NCBI GenBank assembly: GCA_003550325.1
Contig: QKWP01000849.1
Location: 1-64,000 of the forward strand
DNA from: Gigaspora rosea
Lineage: Eukaryota > Glomeromycota > Glomeromycetes > Diversisporales > Gigasporaceae
DNA: 64,000 nucleotides
Reading direction: 5' to 3'
Within the stretch, counting starts at the first letter, position 1. Each line of letters begins with the position of its first letter. A program made the position numbers and the translations under genes. The notes beneath the pieces are model-generated. The model was not told the origin of the DNA. It was given only the letters and a program-made list of their open reading frames with translations, and ran no database searches. Of this stretch, positions 12,701 through 23,256 are shown piece by piece.

Positions 12701-14855
12701 TAGAACAAGTGCAGAGTACAGCACATATAAACAACCTTTATCGTGCACTAAATGACCAGAACTTTGATCAATCCACACTAGCCGTGAGGTTACAACAAAT
12801 CCAAAACCAAGCCAATACTAATCAGTCAATCCTCAGTGAATGCCCAGTGATACCTAAACCAGAACACTACTCTCTCACTGCAGGCATCATTCTACTACTA
12901 CATTCCAAAGAAATACAAATCAACCGTATAAATCATACAAAACCCATTCCACATAAACACCTTGGTACTTCAATCAACACGATACTAACAGACCACCCTA
13001 GAAGAGTAATGATTAAACAACATCTGAATAAGCACGATATCCACTCGATCGAACAATTCACAAACTACCATAATACAGAAATTTTACAATGGAAACATTT
13101 CCACCACAACATACAGAAAATCCCGCGTGGCAGAATCCCGAAATGGTTTACATATATCACTAACCTTATACAAGAAAAAACTAATCCAGCCTTGGCTTTA
13201 ATCGACCCAAACCCTTTTACTTGGCAACCACTGCAAGACAATTCAAAAAACTGGACAACTACTACCAAGTATATCATGGGAAAAATCTCGTCAAAAACGA
13301 AAAACAATACATCCTTTCGGCATTACAAACTCAATCATTATACAAACAAACTCACGAGATGTAAGGGATGCATCCTCTCAGATAGTGGAAATTCAACAAA
13401 CTGTATAATCACCAAACAAAACAAAGCAATGTACAAGATAGTCGTTGACTCAAAAAAATTCTGGCATGGTAGAAAAGATGAAATTCCACTACCCCACCCA
13501 CTGCAAGCTAATGAGACTACCATTCCGATTCCACCTAGACATTATCTCACGCACCAAATTGCTAAAGCATTCAACACCCTCCAAAAAGAAATACTTGATG
13601 AATACAATGAATTAACGTTTAGTAGTCCTGGAAAGCTACAAGTACTACTATATACTAACACAAAAGTTAACTCATACCTAGCTTCAATTTTGATCAAGAA
13701 AAACTATCACACCTGGAATGCCACTATTAGAAATGAAACTTGGCCATCACTTGATAAACTTATAATAACTTGTCTAACCATAATTAGCGCTGTTCTCCCA
13801 GTTAAATCTAAAGTGGAATTAACAACTAACAATATTAGAACAACTCAGATCTATAATAAGGCCAAAACACAATCAGTAAATAAGACAAAAGAAATTATAT
13901 ACCAAGACCTGGCCCCTTATTACTTAAATCTAAATGCAATAAACGAAAGAAAAAAACTACACTACGAGATCACCCATAATCAAGACACCAACGTAGAGCA
14001 CAATGAAAAAACACACTATGTCGAATTTATACCATCCTTCCTAGTGAACCTATACCAAGTTTACCTTCACCAACAAGCAGCTCCATTTACCGCACGCCAC
14101 CTCCTAAAACACCTACACAAAGCAAAAAATATCAATGAATGGCTCTCACAGAATAGGATACAAAAGTGGAATTTAGAAGTCAATAAAATTAACTGGAACC
14201 TAACCTACAGAAACATTAATTATCATAACAAACTATTAACAAGACAAACTCATCCGACCCATTCCAAGATAAAATCGTTTAAAATTAAAATCTTAACTAA
14301 CGAACTTCCCACTCTTCATAATTTACATTCTAGACATCCCGACAAATATAAAACCCAAATGTGTACAGCATGCAGAACCCAAGAAGACAACAACCTACAT
14401 TGGATGTTGTGTCCCAAAAACCCCAAGTCCTTCGAAGCAGTCGTGGCCGAAACAATGAACGAAATTGCCTCAAAACACCAAATCTCTCTGTCTAATTCTC
14501 ACCATTACATACAGAAACTCCGAGAAATACACCTAGGAAAAGAAATCCCAATTACAGTAATAATATCACAATCTCTCCTCCCACTAAATCAAATTCAACA
14601 AGCGCTATCTATTACCCACACTTTTATCACGAGTTGATCGACAAACTATACGAAACCTGTTGGTTAGAAAGTAGAACAAATATCAATACCTCAACACACA
14701 CAACTACACAACATACGGCTCCAAACACTTCTAACAACCAGCAAATCCAAACGACTGAAAAACCAAAATCGTTAAAACATTACAATTACTTTAGATGGGT
14801 AAAAAAATTTATTAGTCATAACCTCTCACCCAACCAAATAGCTAGCATAACCTAG
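9737..14855 (+). pseudogene. LINE ORF2: endonuclease, reverse transcriptase, RNase H-like, CCHC finger; broken
   Basis: The ATG at 9737 lies 20 nt before the ORF1 stop, in another frame. The endonuclease region (about 9890-10600) shows THNVQGINT, the TETK acidic motif, LGDFNN and SDYQIL; the last is normally SDH, so the catalytic His appears to be Tyr. The RT region (about 11430-12420) shows KATGPS, TRPITL, motif A QDMSKAYDT, motif B QGETISP, motif C YMDD (12190-12201), NPHKS and LGVWF. An RNase H-like region (about 13630-13900) has YTN and TTNN where YTD and TDS are usual. A C-x2-C-x8-H-x3-C finger lies near 14360-14412. Breaks are a TAA at 10013-10015, a one-base loss in the T-run near 10683-10686, and a shift near 14600-14637 after which a typical C-terminal tail (DKLYETCW) runs to 14855. 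Between 10672 and 14637 a single 1,321-codon frame is open. Confidence 0.92.
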
Positions 14856-14995
14856 AGGTCTCTGACCTAACTAGTAAAGTCTTAGGTCTGGAGTAAAGTA
14901 GCTCTATCCCCCCTTCCCCATAGAAAAATGTAAATTCAAGTTGTATAACATTTAAATTGACATAATTCAAATAAAGGAACGGAGGAAAGACCTCA

Positions 14996-15059
<64 letters not shown>

Positions 15060-15069
15060 GTGAGTTAAA

Positions 15070-15469
15070 TAAAAGATTTGGGAGTTTTAGTTTTGGTTTT
15101 AAATAAAGTACAAACAATATAGTAATATTGTGGGTTAAAAAAAATTTTGGACATAACTCTAGATATCTTAGCTATAACAAAAAAATAAAACTTTGAGCAT
15201 TTAGATTATAACTTGCCAGACTTGGCATATGGAATTTTTAATTGATGAAAATAAATTATTTGGGCAATCAATTTTATTATCACAATAACTAAAAAAGATG
15301 ATCAAAAACTATAATAGTTGTGCTAAAATTTAATAACCACATTTTGCAACAAAAATTTTTATCAAAATTACTATTAGTATTACTTCAATTAATTGTAGTA
15401 CTTGTGCATGATTTCTATAATTAACTAATTACTTTGAGAGAAATGTTTGAGAACTCTTAAACTGCTAAT
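15070..15469. other. Spacer after LINE, no gene seen
   Basis: AT-rich continuation of the outer element beyond the LINE target duplication. No coding signal. Confidence 0.4.
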
Positions 15470-15755
15470 TTTAATTTTAATTGTTGATTTAATTTCAACA
15501 GGTGATTTAATTTCAACTATTGATTTAATTTCAACTATTAATTAATTTTAACTGTTAATTTAATTTTAACAGTTGATTTAATTTCAACTGTTGAATTTAA
15601 TTTTTGTATGTAAATTAATTTCAACAATTGAAATTTAATTCAGCATCTTGATCTTAAAAAATTTTTGGTGAAATTATTTCAACAATTTCTACTGCCGAAT
15701 GTAGAAATTACCACTATAATTTCACCACTATCTACACCAGTGCATAATGAGACTG

Positions 15756-16179
15756 TAGTTGGTTCTAGAACTTAAGGGGAGTATTCTTTGAGATTTGATA
15801 CTATATCAATTGCTTTAATTTTTTTATCTATAGTTCTGAATGCTGGTTATTTTGTTCTTGGATCAAGCAATGATAAAATTGAGAAGTTTCATCTAATAAT
15901 AGTTAGTAACTATTTAATTTTTCATAGATCGCATTTGATATTTGATTTTGTGAAAAATTTTCATTATCTTTGTATTGTAATAAGTAATCTTAAATACCAA
16001 GAAAAACAAATCGAACATCACTATACATTAGATAACTTAAAGCAAAAAGAAGTTTGGTAGCACATTAAATTGGTTCTAAAAGAATAATTGTATTCTTTAT
16101 TGCTTAATTAAATAAATTGTTATTTTAATTTATATTTATTTATTATTATTATTTTTTATACGAAAAAACCTACATTAAT
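15756..16179. other. AT-rich spacer
   Basis: A 90-codon open frame (15788-16060) shows no recognisable domain. No RNA-like fold was seen. Confidence 0.35.
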
Positions 16180-17130
16180 ATTAGCACAATCATTTTTGGT
16201 TGAACATTTTTGATAAATGGCTAAATCATCAGCTGCAAGTATATTTAAGCCGAATTCTATTTTTTTCCACTTTTCTAGCATATATAAGCAGAATTCCATC
16301 TATGCCTAACATCTAGTTCAGGTGCTAATCACATAATTTTTTTAGATTATCAATTGTGGGTTGTGATGCTTTGATGTAAGATATTAATGATCGCACTTTA
16401 GCAACCAATTCACTAATCAAATTAATTCCTTGACCAACTGCCAAGTTCAATACATGGGCTGCACATTGATAGTGTGAAAAAACAAAGTTATTATAACTTT
16501 TAAGCTCTTCTGCTACAAGTGCACTACATAGAATCATTAATAACACATTATCCGTAGTTAAAGCCAAGGTTTTTTCAGATATATAATGTTCATCCAAGGT
16601 ATTTATTATTGTAGTAGCAATATTGATTCCTGTATGTTGTTCTTTCATTGTGATGATATCAAGCAAGAAACATTTTAATTTCCAATTTGAATTGATAAAA
16701 TAAATTGTAAGACTAAGAACTAATGTACTGTTTGGTGCAGTTTATAGGTCAGAAGTAAATGATACTTTTTCTAGAATTTTATGCAATGCTATTTTAATTT
16801 CTTTTCTTTTATTTTCAAATAATTCTATTATATGATCTTTATTGTATTCTGCTAGAAAATTAGTACTATAGATCAAATTTTGAAATCATTTCTTGCTATT
16901 CTTTACATTCAACAACACAAAATGGTTGTAGATCACAAATGATCTATTTTATGACCAAATTGTTTCATTCTTGTTGTTCTTCTTTTATATAAGGGTTTGT
17001 GTTCAAGGCTTCTGTCCTTTTTTTAGTGCTATTATACTATGTGTATTTAAATGATGCCTTAATGTTGAAGTTGAACTCATTGCTAAAAATGGTAGTTTGC
17101 ACACTTTGCAAACAGGTAAACCAGGGTATT
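16180..17130 (-). pseudogene. hAT-family transposase, BED-finger type, decayed
   Basis: On the minus strand the protein order of a BED/hAT transposase can be followed. A BED-like finger (CKVC...HHLNTH, about 17130-17045) comes first. Then SFTSDL-stop-TAPNST (about 16740), where the conserved Trp of the SLTTDLWTS motif has become TAA, then NSNWKLK and LLDI...EQHTG. Next are LALTTDNV and CAAHVLNLAVGQGI (about 16440), and finally DVRHRWNSAYI and EKWKKI with a stop and a frameshift (about 16310-16230). A full hAT transposase is about 600-700 aa; the C-terminal dimerisation part is not visible. The order and motifs are clear, so the family call is firm; the gene is dead. Confidence 0.85.
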
Positions 17131-17521
17131 CTTTTGTCTCTTTATTAAAGTATTGCTATACTGTAATATAGTGACTTTTATGCAAGAAACTATATCACTT
17201 GACTTAACATGTAAGAGGGTAAGAAATGTGTAAGTAATAAGAAAATTCAAAGTAAGATTTAGAAAGAGATTTAAAGATACAAAAAGAGATATTTGCGGTA
17301 AAAGAGATTCAAGATAAGTTAAAGAGAGAGAGCCTTTATTCAATGGGTAAAGAGGTCAAAAGATATCAAGACAATAGTTTTATATTCAGAAGATAATAGT
17401 AGTTTATTAAATATAATGTTTTAAGTACAAGAGTTATTTAGAAAAGAATAAAATTAAAGAACTAAGATGTTTTGTCTTGGGGAAAAAGGCAGGGTTTTTA
17501 TATCTATAGAAACTTAGTATT
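17131..17521. other. AT-rich spacer
   Basis: May include the 5' part of the dead hAT element. No further domain was recognised. Confidence 0.35.
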
Positions 17522-17715
17522 TTCATCATAACAAGATATAATAATGAGATATAATAATGAGGTATTATAATGAGATATAATAACAAGATAGAATAATGAG
17601 ATATAATAATGAAATATAATAATAAGATATAATAATGAGATATAATAATGAGATATAATAACAAGATATTATAATGAGTTATTATAACAAGTTATTATAG
17701 TGAGTTATTATAAAG
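17522..17715. repeat. ATAATAATGAGAT minisatellite
   Basis: Units of about 8-14 bp built from ATAATAATGAGATAT and ATAATAACAAGAT repeat about fourteen times. The minus-strand frame (YLIIISHYYILLLY) is a by-product. Confidence 0.85.
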
Positions 17716-19206
17716 AATTATAATAAAAATAGCTCATTTTTAAGAATAGAGAAAAGTTTTTCTAATAAAATTAATACTACAGATTTGATCGCTTAAATAA
17801 AAATTGTACTATTCTTAATGCTTTTATAATATTTTCCTAATACTAATATTTAAAATTATACTAATATAACAACACTATTGAATTACATTTTTTATGTTTT
17901 TTTTAGTTGTACTAAAACTCTAAGAAGATATAATTTGTACTTAATCTTGTTTATTTTGATTATTATCTTCATTATCAGAATTAACTGGATTAATATCAAA
18001 ATATTCATTATCTTGAGTGCTCATATTTTCAAGATTTAGAGATAAGTCAAGAAATATGCAGCTACCAATAAATTTTTAATTATACACAGAGATGATATTT
18101 TAAGATAAATAAAAATTAAATATTAATATTTTATTTGTTTTATATTTTTATTTGCTAAATTGATTTTAAAAATTTTTATTAAAATAAAAACTTCAGGTTT
18201 TTTATATATTTTCTTTATATAAATTTTGCATTACACCATTTACTTTTTTATAGAATTTTCTTGCTTGTGCCAACACATTCAAACATGAATACTGCCAAAG
18301 TTTATATTAATTACTTTAATAATTCATACAAAAATACAACTACAAATAAATCAAAACAAAGTAAGAATAGATAACTATATAAAGAATATATAATGAAAAG
18401 TAGATAAAAGAGTAATACGAAGCAAATATATAAAAAATAAATAATACACAAATATCTTTAACTCAAAAGATAATCAAAATAATAAAAATAATATAATTTA
18501 TTAGTCAATTGAAATATTATATTAAGTAATTTTTGATATTAAATATTCAAAAGTATTATAATATCTAGATATTCATAAACTCTAGCAAAAAAAAAATATA
18601 TAATTCTAAAATATTTAATACAGCACAAAAAAGGATTAACTTAAAGATCTAAATAAAAAATGCTATTTCTAAATGCATTCACAGCTATAATAAAAGTAAT
18701 ACTATCTCTAAAAAATTGCCCAGTATAAAGATTTTTGTATAAGTTATATATAATAAAAAAAAAGCAATATAAATGTGTTTACAAACCACTAACAACAAAC
18801 AAAATAAATCATATATGCAAAGAATAGAACAAAAGCTAAAGTGATCTTGAAAGATTTGAAAAAAAGACAACAAGATTTAGTAAAAAGTACTCAAAATCCA
18901 GAACAAACAAACAAAAAAAAAACAAAAGTATTATACTCCAAAAATTTTCAAAATTTGGAATATAAAACCTTAGTAAAATGCTATAAAAAAATATTTAATA
19001 GCAACTAAAAAACAAGAGTGACAAGTAAAAGAATGAAGTATTCTAGAAATACCTAAAAGAAAAAAATTGAGTAAAAACAAAAGCTAGAAGTATAAACAAA
19101 AGAACAAAAGGGATCATACTTTACTGAAATTTCCAAGATTTGCTAACAAAATTCTAAAAAAAACAATAGGAAACTAGAATAATAAATAAAACAAAAGGTA
19201 AGATAC
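17716..19206. other. Long AT-rich stretch, no gene seen
   Basis: About 1.5 kb, more than 80 percent A/T by eye, with no open frame above 62 codons that looks real, no clear terminal repeats and no RNA-like structure. Confidence 0.45.
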
Positions 19207-19214
19207 AATTTTAA

Positions 19215-19523
19215 CAGTATTGGCAAAATATGGATATGAACAATATGGACCATTGGACATGGACATTTATGGACTATGTCCATATTGTCCATATTATTTA
19301 TTGGATATAAGACACTTAGTTCAAATAAAATATATAGGCTACAGCTTCGAAATATTCTGAATATAAAACAAAATTGAGGCTAAAATTTGGTGAAAGTCCA
19401 GAATATTCTGAAAATTTCAATATAGAAAAGATATGGACATGGACACGATTTGGATTAGTCCATGTCCATGTTTGTCTATGTCTAAATAAATTTTTATTGG
19501 ACATAGTCCAAATGCCAACACTG
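19215..19523. mobile_element. hAT-type MITE with 8-bp target duplication
   Basis: Ends are CAGTATTGGCA and, inverted, CAGTGTTGGCA. The flanking octamer AATTTTAA is identical at 19207-19214 and 19524-19531. Inside, GGACATGGACA and its complement recur near both ends, giving a foldback structure. An 8-bp duplication and CAGTG-like termini are hAT hallmarks. The GGACA-rich subterminal words resemble those of the MITE at 29856-30224. Confidence 0.85.
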
Positions 19524-19724
19524 AATTTTAAATTTCAAGATCCGGAATATAAAAGCTCTAGTAAAAGTAAAAAGAGTGAAAATCTAAATTATTAATATGT
19601 TTTAATCTAGAACTGAAGAACAAAAAGTAGAACAAAAAGTATGTTACTTTACTGGTAAAAAAATTGTCAAAAAGTAAAGTATTACATGCATTATTTATCA
19701 CGTCAATATATAAAAAGTTCTTTA

Positions 19725-20033
19725 AGGGTAGAGTTTACTCTATACTGATCACTTGTAGATCATTTGTAAATCACGTGATGTGATTGGCTAGTTTCGCATT
19801 GTCACCCGCAAAATTCATTAATCTTGTAAGTAAATTTTTAATATACCAACAAATTAATATGGGTGATTTTTTTATATTTTGATAAAACAAGTATTCAAAA
19901 ACAGGTTTAGTGATATTTTATAATATTATATTTATTTTTATGTAACTCATCTGTAGTGATTGTATTGTGTAATCTGATTTACATAGTAGAGTCATAATTA
20001 GTAATATAAAATAATCTACATATACTCTACCTT
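19725..20033. mobile_element. TA-flanked MITE, AGGGTAGAG ends
   Basis: Left end AGGGTAGAGTTTACTC, right end (inverted) AAGGTAGAGTATATG, flanked by TA at 19723-19724 and 20034-20035. The ends resemble the element at 58910-59429 (AGGGTAGAGGGTA) and, loosely, the pogo element at 32594-35342. A central GATCACGTGATGTGATTGG motif is present. No ORF. Confidence 0.65.
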
Positions 20034-20054
20034 TAAAAAGTAATCTATCTTATT

Positions 20055-20175
20055 TGTCATATGGGTCTTTGTATCTATATAAGGACCGGTCCTGAACTGG
20101 TTCTTTTATCAGCCCCATGGTCCTTATCGGTCTTGGTCTGGAACCAGTCTGGACTGGTCTTTTTTAGGACCAGGT
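20055..20175. mobile_element. GGACC/GGTCC-rich repeat fragment
   Basis: A GC-rich island in AT-rich DNA with repeated GGACCGGTCC, CTGGTCT and GGACCAG words. It ends in an inverted TAGGGATACACCTGG sequence of the hAT-end type. The partner end was not found, so it is probably a fragment. Confidence 0.4.
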
Positions 20176-20379
20176 GTATCCCTAATCAAGTTATATTAGT
20201 TTTTGTTTAGCAAAAAGAAATGATATCAGACTTTCAAAATAGAACAATTTATTACTTGTAATTTAAGAATATGATCTCTGTAAAATAAAGTACTAGCAAG
20301 ACTGACTAAGAAAAAAAAACTATTGTTTAATACTAATTTTATTAATAAAAAGTGTTATACAGTACTATGTAGAGTTTGT

Positions 20380-20775
20380 TGCAAAACTTCCTGATGAAGT
20401 TTTGTTACTCCACAGTGAAAAAACAATGTATGATTATACTATGCCCTTTAATATCCATTGTTTTATTAATTATAATTGCCACAGGTTTTTTACTAAATGT
20501 ATAATATAAGCTTTCTAGTGGATTTCAAAAATTTTTAGTAAATATAATTAATGTGAAGTATTAGCTGCAGGTATACAACCACCTACTTGCAGTATGTATT
20601 TAAGAATTTACAGAACTTGCCAGGTTTCTCTAGTAGTATATCAGCCTCAGCCCAGGCTTTAACAAGATTACAAAGAAATTCTTTTTTTTTTATCAGCCAC
20701 CATTAAAGCTGAAGGAAGACACAATTGCAGTGTTTGGTTTGAGGATTTCAAGTAAGCTTCATGTGTTTTTGATGG
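20380..20775 (-). pseudogene. Transposase relic (BED/hAT-like)
   Basis: Minus-strand translation gives HLKSSNQTLQLCLPSAL, then EFLCNLVKAWAEADILLEKP, GKFCKFLNTYCK, and downstream in a shifted frame KPVAIII, KTMDIKGHSI and FFTVE. The pattern AFxxADIPLxK...PVAIIxDETxD is known to me from hAT-like transposases lacking the catalytic C-terminus. At least two stops and one frameshift occur in 400 bp. Family assignment is by motif memory only. Confidence 0.55.
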
Positions 20776-22172
20776 GTTTTGGAATTTATATGTGAAAATA
20801 AAAGCTTAATTTTCAAGATTAACACTGTGATTAAAAAAGTGGCAGTCAGCTGTGAACTTTATAAAAGCTACTTTTTAAATTCTTCCCTTCTCATCTTTTT
20901 CTTACACATAAGCTTCCAGGAATCAAAAATAAAGTGTTCTGGAACCTCTTGTGTATGGCTATAGGCAGTGGATTTTTTAGGAGGACTCATCTTCGGTTTT
21001 TTTTTATTCGTGTATATTCAAAAATGCAACTTTCAAATATATGTTCAAAAGAACAAAAAAAAAGCAGCTACATATGTTCAAAGAACAAATTTGGCATATA
21101 TGTATTCAAAGAACTAATCGTTGAATCATTTATAGACTCACATGTGACGCTATACTCACTTTGATTGGTTAAATCTATTAGCCAGATCACATGAAATCAA
21201 AAAATCGACCGAAATTTGGATATGATTAGGATATTATGGGCCAAAATTTGAAAAATTTTGGGTTAAGTACTGAAATTTGGAAATTTTGAAATCGGAGGCC
21301 AAAATTTGGAAAAATTTGAAAAAATTTGTTTCCAAATTTTTGACAGTCCCTGGTCCAAAGGATGATTTTGTTAACAAGATCTTTAAGTAATAATAATCAA
21401 CGACAATATGGATAAATAAATTTAGTAAGAGATAAAATAAGATAGTTAATTGGAAATAAAAAATACAATGAATCTCGAATGAACCTAAAATGTATATAAA
21501 ATCATTTGAATACTGCCAAGAGAAAATGAGACTTCAGGTTTTATGTTCGTCTTTTTCAATCATATCCCATTTTGATCATTGAATCTAAGGTTGTAAGGTC
21601 TAAATTAGGTATTGTTTATGACGAAACAAATTATCAATCTTTTTATCTTGTCTATTAAATATGAGAAAAAGATGAAAATCTAAACCCACATTCTAAACTT
21701 GCAACTGTAATATTTTACAAAATTTTGTATCACTATTGAATAACAACTTAATGAGTAAAGTGAACTGCAGTTTTCTCAGTATTGTCATATTACTATGTCC
21801 AATGGAATTAGACATATGTCTAATTGAAGATTTATTATGTCCAATCGGTCCATTCATTAACATTTGTTTTTCGATCCCAAATTTATTCGTTGCGTTGGTA
21901 TACCAGATATTTCTTATATATACTGTACTTCTTATCCAAAAGTCAGAAAACTAATTGTCAGTAAGTTTTATAAATTTATGTTATTCATATTTCTTGATTG
22001 GTTCGTCAACGAAGTGACGGAGCCAACATTATTGCGAGATCGATGAACTGGTTCACGGGAGCATGAAACATGTGAACACGAGAGCAAGGTAATATATACA
22101 AATGTAATAGGGAAAATAATCAATCAATTAAGTAATTAGTAATTTACATATTATAATAAAAATGTAAAGTGC
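20776..22172. other. AT-rich region with AAATTTGG repeats
   Basis: No gene seen. At about 21200-21360 the word CAAAATTTGGAAAAATTTG and relatives recur on both strands, ending in CAGTCCCTGG. Similar AAATTTGG/TCCCTGA blocks lie at 31340-31460 and 36420-36510, so this is probably a degraded dispersed repeat. Open frames of 60-76 codons here show no domain. Confidence 0.4.
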
Positions 22173-23207
22173 GGTCGATAGTGCAATGGTTAGCACTCCG
22201 GGGCACAATCGCAATGTCGCGGGTTCAAGTTCAAAGGGCGACAAAAACTCTGCCAGGGCCACGATTGGAAATAATCAAGCAGTCACTGGCATAACCACAG
22301 AGTCGGGGACAACCAGAAAAGGCGTAACCCGTCAACAAATGACATAAACATTGAGAGAGCCCAGTTTAAGAAGAAAAAGGCAAGTTGTATCGCCCAAATA
22401 AAAGAAAGGAATTGCAGGATCCGAGCTCAGGAGGACCTGCCCCCACCCGAAACGGGGGTCGTCTAAAGCCATGTACCCACGTGACATTTTCGTGTAAATC
22501 AACCAAACGGAGTCGTAAAATTTTGTTTACATGGATCAGCCCGAAGAAGTCAAAAAACAAAAAAAATGCAAAAACATAAAAACGGCATTCTAAACCTATC
22601 TTGGGCCATTAATAAAAATGTCGGGAAGGTAATTTTACCAATATTGTTCCTAGCCCTAACCCTGACCCTAATGCCAAATAGTCTCTGATACGAATTTTAC
22701 CTAAATTTTCAAAAAATCACGTGGGTACATGGCTTTAGCCATCCCCCAAAACGGAAGGAAGGCCGAAACTTCGAGAAGGCTAGTACGGTATCTTTGAGAA
22801 GGTTAGAACAGAAAGGAAGTACCAGTTAGGGTCGCCGGAACGGACTACCGGAGACTGGACTAAAGGCTGCTTCGAGTAGGACGTCGGAATGTTAGTACCG
22901 AGTGGGATCGGGAAAAGATTTCTGTGGACTGGACATGAAGCGGAAAACCAGGAAGACCGTAAGAAGCTGAAACCAACAACACCGCTGGACGGGCATGTTA
23001 AAAATGAGGGTGTATCCAGGAAGACCGAGTATGGAATAAGGGAGGTACAGACAGCCTATAAGTAGTAAAAATAAAATAGGATAAATCATGTACTAAGGCT
23101 GATCATAGCCGTAATTAAATGGTTAAATATAATAAAGTACGCCTACTTGGCGTCCCAGGAGATAATGCCTGGTAAATGAAAAAAAGATGGTTTAAACCAT
23201 ATTGGTN

Positions 23208-23246
<39 letters not shown>
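22173..23246 (+). mobile_element. tRNA-headed retroposon (SINE-like) with poly-A tail
   Basis: The first 65 bases resemble a tRNA: an A-box region TAGTGCAATGGTTAGCACTC and a B-box region GGGTTCAAGTTC, close to the layout of eukaryotic tRNA-Gln. The body is unusually GC-rich for this window. A poly-A run (about 23208-23246, with N at 23207) closes it. The target duplication AAATGTAAAGTGC is present at 22160-22172 and about 23244-23256. At about 1.07 kb it is long for a SINE, partly because a 270-bp MITE lies inside. RNA polymerase III transcription is inferred from the boxes. Mobilisation by a LINE is inferred from the tail and duplication. Confidence 0.8.
22466..22735. mobile_element. TA-flanked MITE inside the retroposon
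   Basis: Perfect 19-bp inverted ends AAGCCATGTACCCACGTGA, flanked by TA on both sides (22464-22465 and 22736-22737). The interior is AT-rich and has no ORF. Sequence outside it on both sides is the GC-rich retroposon body. TA duplication suggests a Tc1/mariner-type MITE. Confidence 0.75.
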
Positions 23247-23248
<2 letters not shown>

Positions 23249-23256
23249 TAAAGTGC

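Larger units (their letters stand above)
7261..15052 (+). mobile_element. Full-length LINE (non-LTR retrotransposon)
   Basis: A 7.8-kb element bounded by the 17-bp target duplication AATTAATGTGAGTTAAA at 7244-7260 and 15053-15069. It has a 5' leader of about 320 bp, an ORF1, an overlapping ORF2 with AP-endonuclease, reverse transcriptase, RNase H-like and CCHC-finger regions, a 3' UTR from 14856 and a poly-A tail from 15001 (one G at 15020). The layout fits the I/Tad/Jockey-like LINE group. Both ORFs carry a few stops and frameshifts, so this copy is not autonomous, but the exact duplication and few breaks point to a fairly recent insertion. Its base composition (C-rich, G-poor plus strand) differs from its surroundings. 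Confidence 0.93.
2771..15755. mobile_element. Outer element with GAAATT-rich inverted ends, holding two nested insertions
   Basis: The left end (2771-2990) contains AGATGGTGGTGAAATT followed by repeated GTTGAAATTAAATT units. The right end (about 15470-15755) is the inverse: repeated AATTTCAACTGTT units ending in AATTTCACCACTATCTAC. Between them lie an element with a 10-bp target duplication (3431-6603) and a full LINE (7261-15052). Subtracting both leaves about 2 kb, a plausible size for one DNA transposon. The exact outer termini and target duplication could not be fixed, so two separate opposed copies of one family remain an alternative. Confidence 0.55.

Noticed and set aside
15788..16060. 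90-codon open frame with hydrophobic start
   Set aside because: No domain, no splice context, and it sits in transposon-derived AT-rich DNA.
18685..18873. Hydrophobic 62-codon frame resembling membrane segments
   Set aside because: Low-complexity A/T sequence translated by chance; no start context or homology signal.
21736..22046. Overlapping frames with Cys/Ile-rich hydrophobic sequence
   Set aside because: Two frames overlap, neither resembles a known family, and composition matches non-coding DNA.
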